From Bacillota bacterium (GTDB taxonomy: Bacteria > Bacillota > Clostridia > Oscillospirales > Ruminococcaceae): a stretch of 64,000 nucleotides of DNA. The notes below the pieces were generated by a model, which was given only the letters and a program-made list of their open reading frames with translations, was not told the origin of the DNA and ran no database searches. The stretch spans positions 1-64,000 of the forward strand of contig JAEZTV010000009.1 of assembly GCA_023421245.1 (NCBI GenBank), given 5' to 3'. A program made the translations under genes and the position numbers. Positions 57,784 through 64,000 of this stretch are shown here, one piece after another (position 1 is the stretch's first letter; every line of letters begins with the position of its first letter).

Positions 57784-58086
57784 ATGCCTAGAAGTTATGT
57801 GCATGTGAAATCATTTGAAAAAGATATCTTTGAAATGAAAGCAAGTGGGAAAAGCAACCGAGAAATAAGGGAACAGTTTGGATTAAGCGAAAAACAATTA
57901 AAGAATTTAATCACTCGTCATAATAGAGCGGAGAAGCAAATACAAGAAGGAATTGTGCCACGCAGGCGAGGTAGACCTCGTAAAGGAAATGTCCCCACAG
58001 AGCAAGAAAAGGATAATGAAATCAAACGATTGACAATGGAAAATAAATTGTTGCGGGATTTTCTTCGTCTCGCTGGAAGGAGGTGA
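57784..58086 (+). CDS. IS3-family transposase OrfA
   Basis: A 100-residue DNA-binding subunit. HTH at about 18-45 (KASGKSNREIREQFGLSEKQLKNLI), then a basic RRRGRPRKG stretch and a leucine-zipper-like tail (EIKRLTMENKLLRDFLRLAGRR), as usual for OrfA of this family. Its stop overlaps the OrfB GTG (GTGA). No A-rich slippery heptamer is seen at the junction, so translational coupling through GGAAGGAG, rather than frameshifting, may link the two. Confidence 0.92.
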   Translation: MPRSYVHVKSFEKDIFEMKASGKSNREIREQFGLSEKQLKNLITRHNRAEKQIQEGIVPRRRGRPRKGNVPTEQEKDNEIKRLTMENKLLRDFLRLAGRR

Positions 58087-58940
58087 AACCAGCAACCAAA
58101 TATTCAGCCATATATCATCATCGAGAGACATACCCAATCTCCACTATGTGCAGATTTTTCAATGTGTCCCGTAGCGGTTATTATGATTACATCAAAAGGA
58201 TAGACAAACCAGCACATGATGCTGAACTGGCTCAACTCATCGCCGAGTGTCAAAAACAATGCACGAACACCTATGGATACCGCCGCGTTTGGATATGGCT
58301 AGAAAGGAGAAAAGGATTACATTGTAATCCTAAAACGGTATTGCGTATCATGAATAAATATGGCTTGTTGTCTGAAATCCGCCGTCGTAGAAAATATCGA
58401 AAGATGGGCGAACAGCTTCACAAATATGAAAACTTGCTAAATCGAGAATTTCATTCTGACAAGCCAAATCAGAAATGGGTTACGGACATTTCATACATCC
58501 ATACCAAACAAGGGGTATTGTATCTTTCTATGATTCGTGATCTTTATGACAACAGCATTGTTGCCTACAGGACAGGAACGGAACAAACGGTTAATCTTGT
58601 ATTGAATACGATTAAAGCAGCCAAAGAAAAAGAAAGGGTCACCGCAGAGTTACAGCTCCACAGTGACCAAGGGTTTCAATACACTTCCCTAGGGTATTTT
58701 AACCTAACTAAAGAATACGGCATAACGCAGTCAATGTCAAGACGTGGAAACTGTTATGACAACGCTATGGCTGAGAATTTCTTTTCTATCCTTAAAACCG
58801 AATGTATCTACCGTCATAAAATTCAAACCTTTGACGAGGCGCGTTTCCTTATAGACGAGTATATTTGGTTTTACAATAATGAACGTATCCAGCTTAAAAC
58901 AAAACTGACGCCGCTTGAAAAACGACGTCAGTCTGCGTAA
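58083..58940 (+). CDS. IS3-family transposase OrfB (DDE)
   Basis: Catalytic subunit, 285 residues. An HTH_21-type N-terminus (MCRFFNVSRSGYYDYIKR) is followed by the rve integrase core with the DD(35)E triad D135 (WVTDISYI), D195 (LHSDQGFQYTS) and E231 (AMAENFFSILKTE). It appears full length and undamaged, so the element may be active. It starts at GTG 58083 overlapping the OrfA stop. Confidence 0.95.
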   Translation: MKPATKYSAIYHHRETYPISTMCRFFNVSRSGYYDYIKRIDKPAHDAELAQLIAECQKQCTNTYGYRRVWIWLERRKGLHCNPKTVLRIMNKYGLLSEIRRRRKYRKMGEQLHKYENLLNREFHSDKPNQKWVTDISYIHTKQGVLYLSMIRDLYDNSIVAYRTGTEQTVNLVLNTIKAAKEKERVTAELQLHSDQGFQYTSLGYFNLTKEYGITQSMSRRGNCYDNAMAENFFSILKTECIYRHKIQTFDEARFLIDEYIWFYNNERIQLKTKLTPLEKRRQSA

Positions 58941-59018
58941 TTTGAAGCTATTCTACGATTGGTCTTTTTAATCTCTGTCCAATAACTCTGGGGCGGTACA
59001 AACTTAAAGGGTCTTTTT

Positions 59019-59094
59019 TGGTTGGGCTGGATGGATTCGAACCATCGGGATGCAGGAGTCAAAGTCCTGTGCCTTACCGCTTGGCTACAGCCCA
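59019..59094 (-). tRNA. tRNA-Gln (TTG)
   Basis: Acceptor TGGGCTG/CAGCCCA, anticodon loop CTTTGAC between CAGGA and TCCTG, T-loop TTCGA, encoded CCA. Its 3' end touches the disrupted terminator arm. Confidence 0.95.
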
Positions 59095-59162
59095 ATATAC
59101 AAAAATTCATGCGCCACCCGTGCGGATGACGCGGGGAGGGGCGCATGAATTCTGGTTACATG

Positions 59163-59239
59163 TGGGGTGGATAATGAGATTCGAACCCACGACCTCCAGA
59201 GCCACAATCTGGCGCTCTAACCAACTGAGCTATACCCAC
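59163..59239 (-). tRNA. tRNA-His (GTG)
   Basis: Acceptor GTGGGTA/TATCCAC, discriminator C with an available G at -1 (59240), anticodon loop TTGTGGC, T-loop TTCGA, encoded CCA. Confidence 0.95.
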
Positions 59240-59246
59240 CACATAT

Positions 59247-59323
59247 TGGCGCGCCTGGGGGGACTCGAACCCACGACCCTCCGCTTAGAAGGCGGATGCT
59301 CTATCCAGCTGAGCTACAGGCAC
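59247..59323 (-). tRNA. tRNA-Arg (TCT)
   Basis: Acceptor GTGCCTG/CAGGCGC, anticodon loop CTTCTAA between TCCGC and GCGGA, T-loop TTCGA, encoded GCCA end. Confidence 0.95.
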
Positions 59324-59377
59324 CTATACCATGCTGCGGATATATACACCGCAACACCAATGTCTCCCCCGACACAA

Positions 59378-59451
<74 letters not shown>

Positions 59452-59471
59452 ACACTTCAGCGACGGATTGT

Positions 59472-59501
59472 ATTATAGCACACAATCCGCCGCATAGTCA
59501 A
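59472..59501 (-). promoter_or_regulatory. Promoter of the tRNA Gly-Arg-His-Gln cluster
   Basis: On the minus strand, TTGACT (59496-59501) and TATAAT (59472-59477), 18-bp spacer, 21 bases before tRNA-Gly. Confidence 0.8.
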
Positions 59502-59592
59502 TAGTTTTGTGTAAATTGAAGCAATACGCAGGGTGCAGGCGTGGGTTACTGCTGCCGCCGCATGGCAGCTGCATGACAACAGATGTGCGGGG

Positions 59593-60045
59593 CTAGCCAA
59601 CGAAGATAGTTTCGCTGTCAATAATCAGTCGAATCTTATCGTCAATTGTTGCAACGCCCAAGATAAAATCGCTTTCTGCGGGCGGTGGGGAGATATCCTC
59701 ATCCGAGATGTTTACCACCTCCGCAATGTTATCCACAATCAGGCCAAACGGTGTGTCATTGACCGAAAGGATCATAAAGCAGGTGGTGTCGGTAAATTCA
59801 ATTACCGCAAGTCCTAAACGCTTGCGCAGATTGATGATGGGTATAATCTTGCCGCGCAGGTTGGTAATACCGTCAATGTAGCTTGGGAAGTCGGGTACGG
59901 GGGTGATTTCAAGCACACGGTTAATTTCAATTACATAACGAATGGGTACAGCGTAATGCTCGCTGCCAAGCGAAAAGGTAAGATATTTTCCCTTTAGAGT
60001 ATCCTCTTGCTGTTCTTCTACTGCTACATCAAAGTTTAAATTCAT
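59593..60045 (-). CDS. cheW: Chemotaxis coupling protein CheW
   Basis: CheW bridges chemoreceptors and the CheA kinase. The 150 residues show YLTFSLGSEHYAVPIRYVIEINRVLEITPVP at the start and the core IDGITNLRGKIIPIINLRKRLGL, with FGLIVDNIAEVV in the second subdomain. ATG 60045 is chosen because AAAGGAGCC lies 9 bases upstream; the frame extends to 60159 without support. It is the last gene of a minus-strand group with two c-di-GMP proteins; no CheA or receptor gene is in view. Confidence 0.92.
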   Translation of the reverse strand: MNLNFDVAVEEQQEDTLKGKYLTFSLGSEHYAVPIRYVIEINRVLEITPVPDFPSYIDGITNLRGKIIPIINLRKRLGLAVIEFTDTTCFMILSVNDTPFGLIVDNIAEVVNISDEDISPPPAESDFILGVATIDDKIRLIIDSETIFVG

Positions 60046-60103
60046 TGTCACAAGGCTCCTTTTCATATTGGTTTTCAGGCTTAAATGGGCAAATGCCTTT
60101 GTG

Positions 60104-62932
60104 TTACAGGCCCATAATGGTGTTTTCAAGCAGTCTGCTTTTATAGTCGGGGCAGTCATACTTGTTCATGGTTAGTTCCTTTGACTTAATCTCCTTATAA
60201 AACGCTTCAGCACTCATCTTTTCCCCAGTACAGTAATAGTAGCAGCCGCTTAGACGCGCTTTAAAAAACTCATGCTGCTTGATTGACAGCGAAAGTGTAC
60301 AGGCTGTGGCGGATTGACGTGCAATATCCATGATAGAACCGAGGATGGACAGATGCTTTCGGCTGTGCATCGCTTTTACAATGGTATCTTCCGCAAAGCG
60401 CACGGTATCGAAATTAAAATCACTTACAACATTATAGCTGGTATGCAAACCGCCGAACTCCGTTAATTCGATATCGGAGCTTATGCGCCGCAGCCCCGCA
60501 ATAAAGGTATATACGGAATGATCAAGCGAACGAACCGTATGCGGGTTAAGAGAGAATCCAAGTGTTTTGGGGTTGACGCCCTCCTCCTGAGATACCCGAA
60601 CAAGCGCCGAGAGAATTGCTTCCTTGGAAAGGGACAGGACAGGGATGGGAAAGGTAATGCAGGTGTGATAGTTGTTGTACTTTTCTACCGAGGTTATTGC
60701 CTGGCATACCTTACGGAAGGTGGTTTCAAGCAGCGTGGACTGCTGGTTGCTTTCCAAAGCAATCTTTAAGACCTCCTCGCGCGAAAGGTCGCTGTACTCG
60801 GGGATAGTGATATCGGTATCTGCGACAAAGCGTACAATGCGGTCATTTCGGCTGCAGAACACCGGCTCAAACGAAACCGTAAGGATGTCGTTATGCGCAA
60901 TATCACGCAGATGCTCTGCCACAACATCGTTTTTTACCTTTTCGCGGTGCAGCGATTCTGTGAAGAGGTTGTATTTGTTCTTACCCTTGCGTTTTGCGCC
61001 GTACATCGCAAAATCAGCATTCGCGAGGAGCTTTTTGTAGGTATCGGCACCAAACTCGCCCGTTTTTGCAACCCCTACGCTTCCGGAAAGGCGGTGTGTG
61101 ATGCCCTCTTTCTCATAACCGTTTTGCAGCGCGGCAACAATTTTGTTGGCTATCTGCTCAAGCGCTTCATCCGAATCGAACTGTTTGATGAATACTACAA
61201 ACTCATCGCCGCCAATACGGCCCACAAGGCCGTGCGGCTTCACGGTATTAACAATGCTCGAGGATACAAACTTCAGGATCTGGTCGCCAAACTGATGCCC
61301 AAAGGTATCGTTAATCACCTTAAAGTTATCAAGGTCGATCATCATAAGTGCGCTTTGTTTTGTGTTTGGCAGCGCTTCTTTAATGCGCTTTTCTATCGTT
61401 GCGCGGTTATAGATGCTTGTAAGTTTATCGTACTCTGCAGAATGCAGCACACGAATATCATAAAGCTTTTTCTGTGTGATATCCGAGATAGAGCCGATAA
61501 CCTTGACAATTTTGTCGTCCTTGTTTTTAAGAGCGGTAGCAATGCTTTCGGCCCATGTTACGTTTCCGCGGATATCCCGTGTTTCATACTCGGTGCGGTA
61601 GGTGCGAACGGCACCCGCGACAAAGCGCTTGAACTCGGCGTCGCGCCGCTCTTCAATCTCGGGATCGGAGGCATATGCCCACGGACAGTTGATGATGCTG
61701 ATGTTTTCTACTCGTCTTGCGCCCAGCATGCTCTTATCCTTCGCCATAAAGGTATATTTCTCGGTTGCAACATCATATTCCCATACAATATCACTTACCG
61801 CCTCCAGTGCGATGCGATAGCGCTTTTCACTCTCTTTAAGCTCGTCCATAATATTGGTGATTTCGGTATTTAACCGGTTAATCGACTCAGCAATCCAGCC
61901 AAGCTCGTTATCTGCATCGTAATTACAATGGATGTATCCGCCTTCCTTAAGAAGGCTGTCAATGGAATGAAGGATGCGAAACGCCGGACGCCGGACCGAC
62001 AAAATAATAAAAGCAGCGGTAAGAATACAAAGCAACCCCACAATAATAAGCATGAGATTGAGCATGAACAATGGGTCTGAGGCCGTGCCGCGCAGGTCAC
62101 TGGTAGGGCGCACCGCCAGAACATAACCCCCGATGGAAGGGATGGGAAGGCAGGCACCGTGCAGCGAAATCTGGTTGTTGTAATCATACGAAATCTCGGC
62201 GACCGCTGTGGGTTGGCTGGAACGTATGTTGTTAAGTGCATGATACAGCCCGTTGTTGCGGTCATAGACGGAGAGGGGAAGCTGCCGTTCGGGATACCGG
62301 TGAGCAAAGACGAAGTCGCTTGCATCCACGAAGAAGATGTAACCGGTTTGCCCTGCCACAGGGGTTTTGACAAGGGAGGTGAAGTAGGAGCTGTTAAACT
62401 CTACTGCCAGATACCCGAGCGTCTGATCGTTTTGGCGAACGACGTTTGTTTGGAAGAAGTAGGGATTGCCATCATCCGTCCGCAAAATACCCGAGAAGAA
62501 GCTTTCGCGTTTTTGCAGCTCGGTAAGCAGTGTATCCTCGGCATAGATTTCGCCGATGCGTGTTCCTGAGCTTGAGGCGAGTACCATTCCGGAGGCGCTT
62601 AACAAAAATGCATCACGGCAATCGGATAGTGAGCCGGTTTGCAAATCGAGAAGCGATATGGCTTGTGCAGTGTCTCGTTTTGCCGCACCATTGGAGGCAG
62701 CAAGTACCTCGGCATAGAGTGTATCCTGTGAAATCAGATGTACGGCTTTTGCGGTACGCACGAGATACTCATCCACATCGCTGCCGATGCGTGCGGCAAA
62801 GCTTGAAAGCGCAGTATAGTTTTCATCCAAGGCATACTGTGTCATGCTAATGTTAATAAGGATGCCGAATACGAGCATGGGAATCAATATCATCAGAAGA
62901 ATTGTCCAGATGATTCTTGTGGATAGTCTCAT
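60104..62932 (-). CDS. Membrane diguanylate cyclase with PAS, GGDEF and degenerate EAL
   Basis: A 942-residue sensor. Helix 1 (about 9-29) and a dCache-like extracellular domain precede helix 2 (about 290-313). Then come a PAS domain (about 370-485, KRYRIALEAVSDIVWEYDV), a GGDEF domain with canonical RIGGDEFVVF, and a C-terminal EAL-like domain. In the last, the expected EALLR is replaced by FVADTD, and LDDFG is not present, so phosphodiesterase activity is unlikely. It probably makes c-di-GMP and may bind it through the EAL part. The start is taken as the second ATG (62932), 6 bases after GAGGG. Confidence 0.85.
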   Translation of the reverse strand: MRLSTRIIWTILLMILIPMLVFGILINISMTQYALDENYTALSSFAARIGSDVDEYLVRTAKAVHLISQDTLYAEVLAASNGAAKRDTAQAISLLDLQTGSLSDCRDAFLLSASGMVLASSSGTRIGEIYAEDTLLTELQKRESFFSGILRTDDGNPYFFQTNVVRQNDQTLGYLAVEFNSSYFTSLVKTPVAGQTGYIFFVDASDFVFAHRYPERQLPLSVYDRNNGLYHALNNIRSSQPTAVAEISYDYNNQISLHGACLPIPSIGGYVLAVRPTSDLRGTASDPLFMLNLMLIIVGLLCILTAAFIILSVRRPAFRILHSIDSLLKEGGYIHCNYDADNELGWIAESINRLNTEITNIMDELKESEKRYRIALEAVSDIVWEYDVATEKYTFMAKDKSMLGARRVENISIINCPWAYASDPEIEERRDAEFKRFVAGAVRTYRTEYETRDIRGNVTWAESIATALKNKDDKIVKVIGSISDITQKKLYDIRVLHSAEYDKLTSIYNRATIEKRIKEALPNTKQSALMMIDLDNFKVINDTFGHQFGDQILKFVSSSIVNTVKPHGLVGRIGGDEFVVFIKQFDSDEALEQIANKIVAALQNGYEKEGITHRLSGSVGVAKTGEFGADTYKKLLANADFAMYGAKRKGKNKYNLFTESLHREKVKNDVVAEHLRDIAHNDILTVSFEPVFCSRNDRIVRFVADTDITIPEYSDLSREEVLKIALESNQQSTLLETTFRKVCQAITSVEKYNNYHTCITFPIPVLSLSKEAILSALVRVSQEEGVNPKTLGFSLNPHTVRSLDHSVYTFIAGLRRISSDIELTEFGGLHTSYNVVSDFNFDTVRFAEDTIVKAMHSRKHLSILGSIMDIARQSATACTLSLSIKQHEFFKARLSGCYYYCTGEKMSAEAFYKEIKSKELTMNKYDCPDYKSRLLENTIMGL

Positions 62933-62975
62933 ATGCATCCCTCTCTTTCATTTAAAGCAATGGATAACGATACTT

Positions 62976-64000
62976 TTAGGATGGCAGCATCTGACGTGCA
63001 ATCAGCTGTTCGAAAGCGGCACGGGGCAGGGGGCGGCTGTACAGATAGCCCTGGATATAATCACAGTTAATCTGCTTAAGGATGCTCTCCTGCATTGAGG
63101 TTTCCACGCCCTCGGCAACAACCCGCATATTGAAATCCTGTACAAGCTCAATGATTTTTGCAAGCATCTTGCGGCTCTTTACGCCGTCCTCCAGTTGATT
63201 GATATAGGATTTATCAATCTTGAGAATGCTGATGGGAAGCATTAAAAGATAGTTAAGCCCCGAGTAACCGGAACCGAAATCATCCAGCGCAAAGCTTATA
63301 CCGTAGCGCTGAAGCTCGGACATTGTTTTTTTCACCGAATCAAACGAGCGGATAACGACATTTTCGGTAATCTCAAACTCTAAGACGGTGGGCGGCAGCT
63401 CATAGCGCGAGATAACCCCCCACATGCTTTCTACAAAGTTTTCCTGCACCAGCTGCAGAGGTGAGATGTTAATTGCCATCGAATCGAGCACAATGCCCTT
63501 TGCGGCAAGATCGCACAGCGTAGCGCAGACCTTATCAACCACCATCAGGCCGATGTCGGTAATTAGTCCAATCTCCTCGGCGATGCCGATGAACTCATCG
63601 GGCGGGATAAAGCCCAGCTCCTCGTCGTGCAGGCGCAAAAGCGCCTCCGCTTTGGTAAAGCGTTTTTCGGCAATGTTGTAGATAGGCTGATAGTAAAGCT
63701 CAAAGCCGCTTTCTGAAAGTGCGCGGCGCATAATTTCCTGAATTTTATGGCGGCGCGCAAGTTTTTTGCTCAGCACCTCATCGTATAATACATAGCGGTT
63801 TTTGCCCGCGGTCTTAGCATCGTATAGGGCAAACTCGCCGCTTGCAACAATGTCCTTCGGGTTTGTTCCGCTATCGGGGAAGCCCGCAATACCAAGGCTT
63901 ACGGTACAGGTGCAGTCTACATCAAACACCTTCCAGGTGCGGGAAAAACGAGCCAAAAGGCGCTTGGCAAGCTCTTGAGCCATCGCAAGGGTATAGTCCT
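62976..64000 (-). CDS. GGDEF-EAL protein, 5' end beyond the window
   Basis: Partial: the frame is still open at 64000 and the visible part begins inside a GGDEF domain (TVSLGIAGFPDSGTNPKD ... ALYDAKTAGKNRYVLYD). An intact EAL phosphodiesterase domain follows, with KAEALLRLHD, EFEITENVV, FALDDFGSGYSGLNYL, LKIDKSYI, VVAEGVET and QGYLYSRP. All metal and catalytic residues are recognisable, so it should degrade c-di-GMP. The GGDEF signature itself lies outside the window. It is 44 bp before the cyclase gene, so a synthetase and a hydrolase are encoded together. Confidence 0.9.
   Translation of the reverse strand, partial: DYTLAMAQELAKRLLARFSRTWKVFDVDCTCTVSLGIAGFPDSGTNPKDIVASGEFALYDAKTAGKNRYVLYDEVLSKKLARRHKIQEIMRRALSESGFELYYQPIYNIAEKRFTKAEALLRLHDEELGFIPPDEFIGIAEEIGLITDIGLMVVDKVCATLCDLAAKGIVLDSMAINISPLQLVQENFVESMWGVISRYELPPTVLEFEITENVVIRSFDSVKKTMSELQRYGISFALDDFGSGYSGLNYLLMLPISILKIDKSYINQLEDGVKSRKMLAKIIELVQDFNMRVVAEGVETSMQESILKQINCDYIQGYLYSRPLPRAAFEQLIARQMLPS

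Larger units (their letters stand above)
57706..59000 (+). mobile_element. IS3-family insertion sequence
   Basis: A complete element of about 1295 bp. Terminal inverted repeats of about 40 bp start TGCACAGAACCAGA (left) and TGTACCGCCCCAGA (right, reversed), with 26 of 40 positions matching, and end with shared AAAAGACC. AACT at 57701-57704 and 59001-59004 is the likely target repeat, leaving one base (57705) ambiguous. It encodes OrfA and OrfB on the plus strand. Confidence 0.9.
57688..59019 (-). terminator. tRNA-operon terminator split by the IS element
   Basis: AAAAAGACCCTT (57688-57699) and AAGGGTCTTTTT (59007-59018) are complementary. If the IS and one copy of its target repeat are removed they form a 12-bp stem with a short loop and T-runs, immediately after the tRNA-Gln CCA end. 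The IS now separates the arms by 1.3 kb. Confidence 0.75.

Overview
The window looks like chromosome from a Gram-positive, probably anaerobic member of class Clostridia (Oscillospiraceae/Ruminococcaceae-like; the rank below class is inference). Reasons: pyruvate:ferredoxin oxidoreductase, a complete V-type ATPase operon, an ECF transporter module, a ClpE-like ATPase with a zinc finger, a YtrA-type GntR/ABC cassette, LCP-like and lipobox lipoproteins, frequent TTG/GTG starts, strong AGGAGG-type ribosome binding sites, and no outer-membrane genes. The core genes are moderately GC-rich; a stretch at about 54.4-59.0 kb is clearly more AT-rich.

Layout. 1-480: array of short hairpins, no gene. 0.5-14 kb, plus strand: ruvC-ruvA-ruvB, glmM, a methyltransferase, ecfA1-ecfA2-ecfT, truA, a DUF5711-like protein, a CvpA-like protein, pgsA and a ClpE-like ATPase. 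14.06-14.58 kb: tRNA Val-Asp-Phe-Gly-Cys. 14.7-21.7 kb, minus strand: glmU-pth-mfd-foldase-like lipoprotein. 22-31.9 kb, plus strand: V-ATPase genes in the order coiled-coil stalk, C, I, K, F, E, A, B, D. 32-36.8 kb: small membrane protein, degenerate LCP protein, and a P2-type cation ATPase behind a yybP-ykoY (manganese) riboswitch. 36.9-40.8 kb: GntR-ABC-permease-permease-CPBP protease operon. 40.8-44.1 kb: Gfo/Idh oxidoreductase, a divergent XRE/ImmA control module, and a HEAT-repeat protein. 44.5-48.5 kb: fba, a repeat array, an orphan flagellin with a sigma-28-type promoter, more repeats, and a REP-associated (RAYT) transposase. 48.7-54.2 kb: nifJ (minus) and a CNNM/CorC membrane protein (plus). 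54.4-59.0 kb: AT-rich island with a cysteine-peptidase-like gene, two paralogous lipoproteins, a peptidase remnant and an IS3-family element. 59.0-59.5 kb, minus: tRNA Gly-Arg-His-Gln. 59.6-64 kb, minus: cheW, a GGDEF protein with a degenerate EAL domain, and a GGDEF-EAL protein running off the window end.

Most of the core is DNA repair, envelope precursor supply (GlmM and GlmU act in the same UDP-GlcNAc route), vitamin import and ion-driven energetics. The most unusual signals are non-coding. The RAYT gene carries an in-frame 42-bp insertion made of the same two-hairpin unit found in the array at the window start, between two half-sites that occur joined in the intergenic DNA beside it. A ~105-bp structured repeat occurs at 10.66 and 47.72 kb. 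The IS3 element sits in the loop of what was the tRNA operon's terminator. Subunit I of the V-ATPase carries three copies of a ~65-residue module, one of them in its membrane half.
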